Under the pieces are notes generated by a model that was not told where the DNA came from, searched no databases, and saw only the letters and a list, made by a program, of their open reading frames with translations. This document shows positions 16,600 through 24,618 of a stretch of DNA of 63,748 nt, piece after piece. Made by a program: the position numbers and the translations under genes. The DNA comes from Martinezella calliandrae (GTDB taxonomy: Bacteria > Pseudomonadota > Alphaproteobacteria > Rhizobiales > Rhizobiaceae): assembly GCF_030272695.1 (NCBI RefSeq), contig NZ_JARFYN010000054.1:1-63748 (forward strand), given 5' to 3'. Position 1 is the stretch's first letter, and each line of letters opens with the position of its first letter.

Positions 16600-17026
16600 G
16601 ACGCGACGTCGCGGGTCTCATAATTGAGCATGTTCGAGAGCTGTGATCCTGGCTTTCCACCGTTACGGCTCTTCCGATGGACGACCGACATCGCGCCGAT
16701 GATTAAAAGCAGTCGGATATTGCGTTGGCCCATCTTCGACGTGCGGCCAAGCTTCTGCTTGCCTCCGCTCGAATGCGGTCGCGAAACAAGGCCGAGTCAA
16801 GCGGCAAAGTCGCGGCTACTCCGGAATTCCTCCACGGGTGGCGCGAATGCCGTAATCACCGTTGCGCAGATTGGCTCGACCAGCCACCCTCTGGAGCCGA
16901 ACTACATCGCGTTGTCTTGCTTCTGCGGCGACACGACAATCGATCTGTTCAATTACTTCATGCAGTTGCTCGATCTGGCTCAGGTACAGTCGGCTCATGC
17001 TCTGCACCAGCTCTGGCAGAAACTCG
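16600..17026 (-). pseudogene. IS110-family transposase, C-terminal remnant
   Basis: Two overlapping reading frames on the minus strand together rebuild an IS110 (COG3547) transposase. The first gives FLPELVQSMSRLYLSQIEQL and EQIDCRVAAEARQRDVVRLQ. A frameshift then leads to EPICATVITAFAPPVEEFRS, SRDFAA, an in-frame stop (16797-16799) where intact copies have Trp, and LGLV followed by GGKQKLGRTSKMGQRNIRLL and LIIGAMSVVH. The N-terminal DEDD catalytic half is missing and the C-terminus decays, so the copy is dead. Confidence 0.75.
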
Positions 17027-17325
17027 GTTTAGCTAAGCGAAACTTATGGGTCACTATTCGAGACCATTGAACAATTTCCCCGCTTAGCCAAAAACCTTAA
17101 ATTGCCTTCCATGAGATCTTCATAGGCAAAAGTGCCCTCCCAAGACACGTGAGGTTTGTTGTGCGCGGATCAGGATCGACTATCGCCTTCGGACGCTCGT
17201 CCTGGGAGCAGGCAAAATCCAGCTGCCGTGTCTCGAACGATTGTGCTTCGGTTGCTTCGGCGACTGAAGGCTGGTCGGACTGGAGGCCGGGTGATCCGTC
17301 AACGCATTTCAGGAGGATAGGATCC
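17027..17325. other. intergenic
   Basis: Nothing recognised. A well-formed AGGAGG (17311-17316) marks the start of the next small gene. Confidence 0.35.
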
Positions 17326-17517
17326 GTGAGCGAAGACGTCTTAGCGATGATCAGGGATCAAGCGCTCGAGGAAGCGGCACGGATCGCAGATCAAGTTGCC
17401 GATGGCCGTGACGACCTGTTGCAGGGACTTGCAGCACTCGGCGCATTGATTGCAGAGGAAATCCGTTCGCTGAAGCAGTACGAACAAACTCGGGGATCTG
17501 AGAAAGCTATCCCCTGA
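17326..17517 (+). CDS. small hypothetical protein
   Basis: A 63-residue acidic, helical protein (EDVLAMIRDQALEEAARIAD, then LLQGLAALGALIAEEIRSL). The GTG at 17326 is chosen because AGGAGG lies 9 nt upstream; the longer frame starting further left has atypical composition. The repeated Ala/Glu helix pattern suggests a coiled coil or a two-helix hairpin. No family recognised. Confidence 0.5.
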   Translation: MSEDVLAMIRDQALEEAARIADQVADGRDDLLQGLAALGALIAEEIRSLKQYEQTRGSEKAIP

Positions 17518-17699
17518 CCGGCTACCAGCGAGTGCGAAGCGGCCCGGCCCGACAGCGAAAGTATCCCAGCGGTTCTTTTTCTGGTCACCGAGGCGAGCAG
17601 TTCTGTCCGGCATTCGATACCAAAGGCCACATTTCTCTTTTGATCCTGCCACGCAAACCATCTGCGGTGGTCCTTGCTAGCTAGTGCCCGACTTATCAG

Positions 17700-17969
17700 A
17701 TGGATACACCACACAACCTCTACGTCATCGCGACCGTGCTGTCCGCGACCTTCGTCTCTGGTTCCTTGACTGCGCTCGGACTTCTCTGGCGGCGCGGCGT
17801 AGCCCTCGACGGCGAAACCCGCCGTGGTTTTCGCAACCAGGCGTTCTCTTTGCTGGTCGCAGGCTCCTTACTGCTCGTGGGCACTCACTTCCCTTTCGCT
17901 CGCCACGAGACCGGCGACCACCACTCTTCAGCGCAAGAATTTGTGCGAACCTCCAATCGAGACCGGTAA
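17700..17969 (+). CDS. hypothetical membrane protein, doubtful
   Basis: 89 codons with two hydrophobic segments (YVIATVLSATFVSGSLTALG and AFSLLVAGSLLLVGTHF) separated by a charged loop, a plausible two-helix membrane protein. There is no ribosome-binding site before the ATG, and the tail is low in structure. It sits in a region of IS debris. Confidence 0.35.
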   Translation: MDTPHNLYVIATVLSATFVSGSLTALGLLWRRGVALDGETRRGFRNQAFSLLVAGSLLLVGTHFPFARHETGDHHSSAQEFVRTSNRDR

Positions 17970-18039
17970 TTCCGTGGGGTCGCATACCGGTTGTTAGGCC
18001 GAGCGGTCCACGACCAGCGCTTTGCCCAAGGCGGCGGTA

Positions 18040-18192
18040 ATGGCGTTGGAATGGACGATCACGATCTGCCGGAAAGAAGTCCATCTCGACGAAAGCTGCG
18101 AGCGCCGGATCGACGGAGAAATTGGCTTGTCGATCAGTGACGGCAAAAACTTCATGGCGGCGCTACAGTACATCCGACCGTTGATAAGTTGA
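18040..18192 (+). pseudogene. short fragment, perhaps the N-terminus of an ISKra4-type transposase
   Basis: 50 codons beginning MALEWTITICRKEVHLDESC and containing RIDGEIGLSISDGKNFMAAL. The IDGEIGLSIxDGKxxMAALQ pattern resembles the first residues of some ISKra4-like transposases. It stops before the zinc-binding region. The assignment is from memory of one short segment and needs a database search. Confidence 0.3.
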
Positions 18193-18216
18193 ACTCCGTG
18201 CCAGCACTGAAGCAAC

Positions 18217-18666
18217 CTAGTTGCCACTGACTTCTTTCAGAAGATCGGCTGCCTTAACGCCCAGGATCTTTGCAAGATTATCGACGATGTCGATGGTCGG
18301 GCTGTAGACGCAACGCTCTAGAGCGCTGACATAGGTGCGATGAACCTCGGCACGCGCGGCCAGTTGCTCCTGAGAGAGACCGCGAGCGGTTCTCAGGTCT
18401 CGGAGGTTCTTTGCAAAGGTTTCTCGAATATCCATGGCCTTGCTCGTAGAGGACGCAGAGTATTCATCTACAGAGTATGCGCTGCCCTCGTCATCGATGC
18501 CGGCTTTTTCCAGAACTTCTCTAATCCGCTCCAATGTATTAGATCGAACCGGCTCCCCTTTTTCAACCCGAACAACTGTGAATGTGGAAACGTGAGCCGC
18601 GTCCGCCAATTCGCGTACACCCCAGCCGAGTGCAACACGAGCTAGCTTGCACTGCATACCAATCAT
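18217..18666 (-). CDS. XRE-family regulator with two HTH domains
   Basis: A 149-residue protein holding two Cro/C1-type helix-turn-helix domains. Domain one spans about residues 4-57 (LARVALGWGVRELADAAHVS); domain two spans about 80-145 (LRDLRTARGLSQEQLAARAEV) with VYSPTIDIVDNLAKILGV. The linker begins with MDIRETF, so the protein could be a fusion of two small regulators each of which exists alone elsewhere. It is transcribed divergently from the unknown gene at 18799, which it may control. No clear ribosome site is seen for either candidate ATG (18666 or 18657). Confidence 0.8.
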   Translation of the reverse strand: MIGMQCKLARVALGWGVRELADAAHVSTFTVVRVEKGEPVRSNTLERIREVLEKAGIDDEGSAYSVDEYSASSTSKAMDIRETFAKNLRDLRTARGLSQEQLAARAEVHRTYVSALERCVYSPTIDIVDNLAKILGVKAADLLKEVSGN

Positions 18667-18798
18667 ATTGCAACGCCGTGTTGTTTTTTATTGCGCATTG
18701 AAAGGTATCCCTGTAGGTTGAGTCTGCAAACGGCCGCACTCGGTGCTACTAACACCAAGCGCAGCCTAACCACAATCAAGCTGTCAGGAGCTCGAGTC

Positions 18799-19446
18799 AT
18801 GGCTGATTCTGAGATTAGCAGAGTTTTGCCCGCATTTAGCAACAGGAACATGCTTTCGAAGGTTGCGCAGTTCCTAAAAAACAACTTACCGTCTGCGGTC
18901 CTCTCTGCTCCTTCGGCGGCCATTCCAACGCGACGGGGGGATCCCGCGCTTTCAGTTTGGTCAGAATGGTATTTGGCTCATGGGAATGCAACGCGGCTCG
19001 GCCGCATTCAGGCGCGGCTAGAAACAAAACTTTTTTCGAAGGTGCCGAGCCTCCGTCTGGAGTTGAGTGTCGGTGGACGAGAGCAGACCGTTACGGTTCG
19101 CACCGAAGAAGAAATCGAACGGTTGCTCGTTGGAGAGGATCTGGCAATCGTTCGCGCGAATGCTAAAGCGGAGCTCTCCGCACGGAGAGCTGTATGGCAA
19201 GCGGCTGACGAGAAACTTGGCTTCAGCGCGGCAAAGGACGCCGAAGGGAAGGCCATGGAGCTCGATGACGACATTGCCGAACGCTTATGGGATACGCGCG
19301 CGCTGACCTTGGCAGGGGTGATCGGGAAACTGCATGCCATGCTGGCGAAAGGCCAACCCTCTCACGAGAGCGAAGAATTTCCGTGGCCGCAAATCCGGTC
19401 GGTCGTGGAGGATTTGATCTCTATCGATGCGGGAACAAAACATTGA
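18799..19446 (+). CDS. hypothetical protein
   Basis: A 215-residue soluble protein, alpha-helical and charged in the second half (EEEIERLLVGEDLAIVRANA and AKAELSARRAVWQAADEKLG). No motif or signal peptide is recognised. The ATG at 18799 has AGGAG upstream; the longer frame from 18691 runs into the divergent promoter region. A strong hairpin follows the stop. Divergent pairing with the double-HTH regulator suggests a small regulated module. Confidence 0.6.
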   Translation: MADSEISRVLPAFSNRNMLSKVAQFLKNNLPSAVLSAPSAAIPTRRGDPALSVWSEWYLAHGNATRLGRIQARLETKLFSKVPSLRLELSVGGREQTVTVRTEEEIERLLVGEDLAIVRANAKAELSARRAVWQAADEKLGFSAAKDAEGKAMELDDDIAERLWDTRALTLAGVIGKLHAMLAKGQPSHESEEFPWPQIRSVVEDLISIDAGTKH

Positions 19447-19451
19447 CGCAA

Positions 19452-19484
19452 GTTTGATCGGTACGGTACGCGTGCCGATCAAAC
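19452..19484. terminator. strong hairpin between convergent genes
   Basis: GTTTGATCGGTACG (19452-19465) pairs with CGTGCCGATCAAAC (19471-19484), 13 of 14 positions complementary plus one wobble, with a 5-nt loop. It begins six bases after a stop codon and lies about 105 bp past the curlin gene that comes from the other side. No T-run follows, so it may act as a two-way mRNA-end hairpin. Confidence 0.5.
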
Positions 19485-19589
19485 GGCTTGCACGAGAGAT
19501 CTTATCAAAGCCACGCAACAGGTCCGGTTGCGGCGCATTCTGTAAAGATAGCGTTGGCTGCCGGTAGATGGCGACACGGTGGCCGGCCG

Positions 19590-20003
19590 TTACCAGCCAT
19601 AGCTGAAGGTGACGCCGCTGCCTCCGTCGCCATTCTGCTCGACATTGGCAGCGGTGCGCCTGCCGAACTGGAAAATGCCGTAGGCATTGTCATTGCCATT
19701 CTGCTGCAAGGTGGCGGAATGGCCGTCGCCCCGCTGCTGGATGATGCCGAGATCACCGCGACCGTTCTGGCCGAGGCCGGCGGCATTGCCGTGTCCCGAT
19801 TGGCGGATGCTGGCGTCGTGCCAGCCACGATACAGCGAATAGAGACGCAGCCCAGTCGCCAGCGCGCCAGCGTCTTCGGCACCGGGCGGTGCATAGGTTG
19901 CGGAAATCCAACCTCCGGCCTCTGCCGGCAGGGTCAGCGCCGTCTGACCTATGCCGCCGGCAAGAAGAGCAATGGTAAGCGTCTTCAACATCATGCGGGT
20001 CAT
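19590..20003 (-). CDS. curlin-repeat protein (CsgB/CsgA-like)
   Basis: 137 residues with a signal peptide (start MTRMMLKTLTIALLAGGIGQ) and a mature part with curlin repeats of the form S-x5-G-x4-Q/N: DASIRQSGHGNAAGLGQNGR, LGIIQQRGDGHSATLQQNGN and AANVEQNGDGGSGV. Such repeats stack into an extracellular amyloid. Fewer repeats and an Arg/Tyr-rich N-terminal region suit a nucleator or minor subunit. The ATG at 20003 has GGAG upstream. It is separated from the csgH-like gene by a terminator, so it has its own promoter or weak read-through. Confidence 0.78.
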   Translation of the reverse strand: MTRMMLKTLTIALLAGGIGQTALTLPAEAGGWISATYAPPGAEDAGALATGLRLYSLYRGWHDASIRQSGHGNAAGLGQNGRGDLGIIQQRGDGHSATLQQNGNDNAYGIFQFGRRTAANVEQNGDGGSGVTFSYGW

Positions 20004-20113
20004 TATTGTCTCCATTTTGCGGCCGCCTTCAGCCTGGGGACAAACTTCCCATATTGCGGCTGAACGGCGCCGGAATTCGCCGTTCAACTGTCGTTCAGTC
20101 AACACCGGACCAA

Positions 20114-20149
20114 TAAAAAAGGGCGCCGAAAATCGACGCCCCTTTTTTA
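20114..20149. terminator. bidirectional rho-independent terminator
   Basis: GGGCGCCGA (20121-20129) pairs with TCGACGCCC (20133-20141) with one mismatch, loop AAA. It is flanked by seven A on one side and six T on the other, so it works in either direction. It lies just past the end of the csgH-like gene on the minus strand. Confidence 0.85.
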
Positions 20150-20180
20150 TTGCACCGTTTTCAGAACGAGGAGGCGCGGG

Positions 20181-20582
20181 TCAGGTCGCGCCGCCAACCC
20201 GTTGCGTACAGCCGATGCGCTGACCACCGACGTTCATGTCGAGTACGGCGTCGTAGACACCACCTTTCGCATCGAGCGTCACGGTGCCTAGCGTGGCGGA
20301 TTGGCCGGACGCCGCATGAAAATCACCTGACTGTTCGATGTTTGTGCCGCCGTTACGACCGGCGCTTTCGACATGGAAGGAATAGGTGCCGCTCACGCCT
20401 TTATTAGCGTGAGCGACCGCCTCCAGCGCCAGCATGCCGCCCTCCGGCGCGGCACGGATCTCGCAGCGCAGCGGCGCACTGGGCTGACCCGCACCGGCCA
20501 TGGTCGCCAGCGCAGCGGCGGGAACCAGGACCAGGGCGAGTGCCGTCATGATGCGGCGGGGATGATTGACGATGCCATGCAT
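20181..20582 (-). CDS. csgH: CsgH-like curli assembly/amyloid-inhibitor protein
   Basis: 133 residues with a signal peptide ending at about ALATMAGAG, then a small beta-sandwich-like domain with one Cys in PLRCEI and one in RIGCTQR that could form a disulfide. The SGTYSFHVES and LGTVTLD segments match the alphaproteobacterial CsgH proteins, functional counterparts of CsgC that stop premature curlin fibre formation in the periplasm. GAGGAG lies before the ATG. It sits 71 bp after the curlin gene upstream, which supports the role. Confidence 0.65.
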   Translation of the reverse strand: MHGIVNHPRRIMTALALVLVPAAALATMAGAGQPSAPLRCEIRAAPEGGMLALEAVAHANKGVSGTYSFHVESAGRNGGTNIEQSGDFHAASGQSATLGTVTLDAKGGVYDAVLDMNVGGQRIGCTQRVGGAT

Positions 20583-20653
20583 GGTTCATCTCCTCAAGGT
20601 TCGTCAGCGGCAACCGCGGCACATTTGCGCGGCCACCTGACTGATGCTGTCGA

Positions 20654-21091
20654 TCACGGGCAAGCCTGGACGAAGGCGGCGACGTTGCCACTTCCGCCCT
20701 GACTGACATTGGCGTTGCAGCCGTGGCCCACCTGCACGCCAGCGGCGATATTGCCGTTGCCGTCCTGGGTCAGGATGGTGGTGTGGTTGGAGCCGAACTG
20801 ACCGATGCCGGCCACGTTGTGATTGCCGTTCTGGTAGGTGGCGCCGTAGTTGCCGACGCCTTGCTGGCCGATGGCAGAGAGATTGTGGTGGCCGTATTGC
20901 TGGCCGACCATTCTGTTGTAGCCTCCGTCCTGATAGACCCGAATACGGTTTGTGAAGCCATTCTGGGCGCCACCCGCCGAGTTCGACCAGCCATATTGCT
21001 CGATATTCACATCATTGGCCATGGCAGGGGCAACAGCGGTAAGGCCGACAAGGGCGGCAAGTGCAGATGCGATGAGAGAATTGCGGATCAT
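20654..21091 (-). CDS. curlin-repeat major subunit (CsgA-like)
   Basis: 145 residues. A signal peptide (MIRNSLIASALAALVGLTAV, cleavage at about AMA) is followed by about five curlin repeats rich in Gly, Asn and Gln, such as NVNIEQYGWSNSAGG-type units, HHNLSAIGQQGVGNYGATYQ and NHNVAGIGQFGSN. Exported curlin polymerises into adhesive amyloid on the cell surface. No csgE, csgF or csgG export gene is nearby, so export would depend on genes elsewhere. GGAGAC precedes the ATG. Confidence 0.8.
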   Translation of the reverse strand: MIRNSLIASALAALVGLTAVAPAMANDVNIEQYGWSNSAGGAQNGFTNRIRVYQDGGYNRMVGQQYGHHNLSAIGQQGVGNYGATYQNGNHNVAGIGQFGSNHTTILTQDGNGNIAAGVQVGHGCNANVSQGGSGNVAAFVQACP

Positions 21092-21657
21092 GAGAGCGTC
21101 TCCATTGGCGGACGGGACCGCGGGTTGAACGCCTTCCTTGTAAGCGGTGCCGTTCGAATGGATGCTGAAGAGGCTATTCAGTTACGGTTCAGAAGGATTA
21201 ACGCGGATGGAGATGGCTGCGGTTCAGCGCACTCGCGGATATGGATTGGTATTCTGCCGCAAGACATCGAACCGTCGATCTCATCGCATGAAGCTTTGCG
21301 GCCTTATCTCGCAATGAGACGCCGCTGACGATGCGGGGCGCCAAGGATCGCCATTCCGGCAACGAACCGTCGCCTTGTTGGCCCTTGAACATTCAAACGC
21401 CGTCGTTCACCAGAACACGATCTGTACTGGTCGCGTCGTCTCGCGCGCGATACCGGCCAGGCCGTTCCGAACCCGCTCTCGACGAGAACGGCCATCGTCA
21501 AATCCCGAAATTCGATCGCGCACTTTTAAATCGATTTTAAAAAACCAAGAAGTGAACCTAATCGATTTTAATTTGTTTATTAAAAAATTCTTGTTGCAGC
21601 GCGAAGAAAATCACTCCTAACTCCCTCCCGCAATTCTGTCCGTTGTAGGAACACGCA
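21092..21657. other. curli upstream region with AT-rich block
   Basis: No credible gene. Positions 21524-21600 are very AT-rich against a GC-rich background. They contain TTTTAAATCGATTTTAAAA (21524-21542) and a second copy of AATCGATTTTAA (21560-21571). The paired ATCGATTTTAA sites could bind a regulator or nucleoid protein and may drive the curlin gene or the small gene at 21658. Confidence 0.4.
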
Positions 21658-21831
21658 ATGACGATTTCATTTCCGCTTACAGACAAACGTACGGTCGATG
21701 AGCTGCTGAAGCACCTTAACGCTCATAAGCTATTCTATCCCGGAAATTGCGTCATCACCGTCAACCCCCTCGCCGCGCACGTTTCGTCGTGCCTTTCATA
21801 TGCACTCGGCACCGCTCGGACCGCCTGGTAG
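21658..21831 (+). CDS. small hypothetical protein
   Basis: 57 codons: starts MTISFPLTDKRTVDELLKHL and includes NAHKLFYPGNCVITV. A weak TAGGAA lies 6 nt before the ATG. The amino-acid content is protein-like, but no family is recognised. It may be the only gene served by the AT-rich block upstream. Confidence 0.35.
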   Translation: MTISFPLTDKRTVDELLKHLNAHKLFYPGNCVITVNPLAAHVSSCLSYALGTARTAW

Positions 21832-21997
21832 GCGCGAGGCTCTTCGCTTGAAACCATTTTTGCTGTAACTTGGACGTCAGAGGCTTACCCGCGCATGCGG
21901 ACGAGGACTTTGGACCTTACTGGGCGCCCTTCGTCATGCAGAGCGCAGAACCACCGGGGCGAGCATCCCTCAGACGATAATAAGAGCGGCAATGGCC

Positions 21998-22693
21998 TCA
22001 CACCGTCAGATGCCGCCGCGCCTCGGGCGTGTCCAGCGTCTCGGCCTGCCCCTCATGGACGATCTCGCCGCGGTCCATGATATAGACGTAATCAGCAAGC
22101 TCGCGGCAAAAATCAAGATATTGCTCGACCAGCAGGATTGCCATGCCGGTGGAATCCCTCAGATAGCGGATCGCGCGGCCAATATCCTTGATGATCGATG
22201 GTTGAATGCCTTCGGTTGGCTCATCCAGCACCAATATCTTTGGCCTCGTCACCATCGCACGGCCGATCGCCAATTGCTGCTGCTGGCCCCCGGAAAGATC
22301 GCCGCCACGGCGCGACAGCATCGATTTCAGCACCGGAAACAGATTGTAGATATCCTCGGGAATATTGCGGTCTCGTCGCGGCACGGGTGCGAAGCCGGTC
22401 TCCAGGTTCTCCTTGACGGTCAGCAGCGGAAAGATCTCGCGCCCCTGCGGGACGTAGCCGATGCCGTGCTTGGCGCGGGCAAAGGGGGCCATGCCGTTCA
22501 GCTTTACCCCATTGAAGGTGACGAAACCCGAAGACAACACATGCTGCCCGGTGACGGCACGCAGCAGCGAACTCTTTCCGACGCCGTTGCGCCCGAGCAC
22601 ACAGGTAATTTTACCCATCTCCGCCTTGATCGAGATGCCGCGCAGCGCCTGGGCGGCGCCATAATGCAGATTTGCGTTTTCGACTGTCAGCAT
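21998..22693 (-). CDS. urtE: urea ABC transporter ATP-binding protein UrtE
   Basis: A 231-residue LivF-like ATPase. Walker A is GRNGVGKSS, the signature is LSGGQQQQLAIGRA, Walker B is ILVLDEPTEGIQPSI, and the H-loop region is ILLVEQYLDF. The EGIQPSII segment is typical of UrtE. It is the last gene of the urtABCDE operon and starts one base after the urtD stop. With UrtD it powers high-affinity urea uptake. Confidence 0.92.
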   Translation of the reverse strand: MLTVENANLHYGAAQALRGISIKAEMGKITCVLGRNGVGKSSLLRAVTGQHVLSSGFVTFNGVKLNGMAPFARAKHGIGYVPQGREIFPLLTVKENLETGFAPVPRRDRNIPEDIYNLFPVLKSMLSRRGGDLSGGQQQQLAIGRAMVTRPKILVLDEPTEGIQPSIIKDIGRAIRYLRDSTGMAILLVEQYLDFCRELADYVYIMDRGEIVHEGQAETLDTPEARRHLTV

Positions 22694-22694
22694 C

Positions 22695-23450
22695 TCATCG
22701 CCCCAGATAGTTCTCGATCACCTTCGGATCGTTGCTGACGAAATCGATCGAACCTTCGGCCAGCACCGAACCTTCCGCCAGGCACGTCACCTTGACGCCG
22801 AGGTCCCGAATGAAGCCCATATCGTGCTCAACCACCACGACGGAACGCGTCTTGGCGATCTCCTTCAGCAGCACCGCTGTCTCTGCCGTCTCGGCGTCGG
22901 TCATGCCGGCCACCGGCTCATCGACCAAAAGCAGCTTCGGCTCCTGGGCGAGCAGCATGCCGATCTCCAGCCATTGTTTCTGCCCATGTGAAAGATTAGC
23001 CGCCAGCTCGTCGCGCCGATGTGAGAGGCGCACCGTCTCGAGGATCTCGTGAATGCGGTCGCGATCTTGTGCCGTCAGACGGTAGAAAAGTGTCGCGAAG
23101 ACGCCGCGCTTGCGGTTGAGAGCGAGTTCCAGATTGTCCCAGACCGTATGACTTTCGAAGACCGTCGGCTTCTGGAATTTGCGGCCGATACCGAGCTGGG
23201 CAATATCGGCCTCGTCCTTCTTGGTAAGGTCAATCTGGCCGTCGAAGAACACTTCGCCCTCATCGGGCCGCGTCTTGCCGGTGATGATATCCATCATCGT
23301 CGTCTTGCCGGCGCCATTGGGGCCAATGATGGCCCGGAGCTCTCCAGGCTCGATGACGATCGAGAGCGAATTCAGCGCCTTGAAGCCGTCGAAGGAGACG
23401 GAGACGTTGTTGAGATAAAGCATGCTGCTAGGCTTGATGTCGGGTATCAT
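22695..23450 (-). CDS. urtD: urea ABC transporter ATP-binding protein UrtD
   Basis: A 251-residue LivG-like ATPase with Walker A GPNGAGKTT, signature LSHGQKQWLEIGM (the LSHGQKQWLEIGM form is characteristic of UrtD), and Walker B LLLVDEPVAGMT. The ATG at 23450, 4 bases after the urtC stop, is chosen; the 31 extra residues upstream are an Arg-rich shadow of urtC. Confidence 0.92.
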   Translation of the reverse strand: MIPDIKPSSMLYLNNVSVSFDGFKALNSLSIVIEPGELRAIIGPNGAGKTTMMDIITGKTRPDEGEVFFDGQIDLTKKDEADIAQLGIGRKFQKPTVFESHTVWDNLELALNRKRGVFATLFYRLTAQDRDRIHEILETVRLSHRRDELAANLSHGQKQWLEIGMLLAQEPKLLLVDEPVAGMTDAETAETAVLLKEIAKTRSVVVVEHDMGFIRDLGVKVTCLAEGSVLAEGSIDFVSNDPKVIENYLGR

Positions 23451-23454
23451 GGTC

Positions 23455-24618
23455 TCACTCCGCCGCCTGGATCGTCGTCTGGCCGGCTTCGTCTTCCTTA
23501 CCCTTTTGTTTCGGGCTGGCCGGCTTGCGGCCACTGCCGACATATTGCGCTATCGTGCCAACGATGCCTTTGGGCAGTAACAGCGTCACCGCGACGAAAA
23601 GGCCGCCGAGCGCAAAGAGCCAAAAATCGGGGAACAGGGCGGTGAAGATCGTCTTGCCGCCATTGACGAGGATGGCGCCGATAATCGGGCCGATCAGCGT
23701 TGCCCGGCCGCCGACAGCAGTCCAGATGACGACTTCGATTGAATTGGCTGGAGCGAATTCGCCTGGATTGATGATGCCGATCTGTGGCACATAGAGTGCA
23801 CCGGCAATACCGGCCATCATTGCCGATACCACGAAGACGAAGAGCTTCATGTGCTCGACGCGGTAACCCAGGAAGCGTGTCCGGCTTTCCGCATCGCGCA
23901 CGCCGACCAGCACCTTGCCGAACTTCGACCGCGTGATGGCCGAGGACAGGATCAGCGCCAGCGCCAGAAGCAGCGCGGTGACGGCAAAAAGCACGGCGCG
24001 GGTGCCGTCGGCCTGAATGTTGAAGCCGAGAATATCCTTGAAATCGGTCAGGCCGTTATTGCCGCCGAAGCCCATATCGTTGCGGAAGAAGGCGAGCAGC
24101 ATCGCGTAGGTCATCGCCTGCGTGATGATCGACAGATAGACGCCGTTGACGCGAGAGCGGAAAGCAAACCAACCGAAGACGAACGCCAGCAGTCCGGGTG
24201 CCGCCAGTACCATAAGCATTGCGAACCAGAAGTGATCGAAGCCGTACCAGAACCAGGGCAGTTCCTTCCAGTTCAGGAACACCATGAAGTCCGGCAGGAT
24301 GGGATTGCCATAGGTGCCGCGCGATCCGATCTGTCGCATCAGATACATGCCCATCGCATAGCCGCCGAGCGCGAAAAAGGCGCCATGACCGAGCGAGAGA
24401 ATGCCGCAATAGCCCCAGACGAGATCGAGCGCCAATGCGAGCAGCGCATAGGTCAGATATTTACCGAACAGCGACATCAGGTAGGTCGGCACGTGCAGAG
24501 GGCTGGTTTCCGGCAGCGCCAGGTTCGACAGTGGTACGAGGAGAGCGATGGCGATCAATATAGCGATGGCGATACTGACACGGCGATCGAGCGAACGGAG
24601 GAGAAAGGCCGTGATCAT
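23455..24618 (-). CDS. urtC: urea ABC transporter permease UrtC
   Basis: A 387-residue LivM-like permease with about ten helices, including GYCGILSLGHGAFFALGGYA, the conserved cytoplasmic-loop region VGVRDAESRTRFLGY, and PKGIVGTIAQY at the C-terminus. Its ATG overlaps the urtB stop (ATGA). A Lys/Glu-rich tail of about 25 residues follows the last helix. Confidence 0.92.
   Translation of the reverse strand: MITAFLLRSLDRRVSIAIAILIAIALLVPLSNLALPETSPLHVPTYLMSLFGKYLTYALLALALDLVWGYCGILSLGHGAFFALGGYAMGMYLMRQIGSRGTYGNPILPDFMVFLNWKELPWFWYGFDHFWFAMLMVLAAPGLLAFVFGWFAFRSRVNGVYLSIITQAMTYAMLLAFFRNDMGFGGNNGLTDFKDILGFNIQADGTRAVLFAVTALLLALALILSSAITRSKFGKVLVGVRDAESRTRFLGYRVEHMKLFVFVVSAMMAGIAGALYVPQIGIINPGEFAPANSIEVVIWTAVGGRATLIGPIIGAILVNGGKTIFTALFPDFWLFALGGLFVAVTLLLPKGIVGTIAQYVGSGRKPASPKQKGKEDEAGQTTIQAAE

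Noticed and set aside
17341..17714. Minus-strand frames opposite the small 17326 gene
   Set aside because: Low-complexity, Cys- and Arg-rich, antisense to a better-supported gene with AGGAGG.
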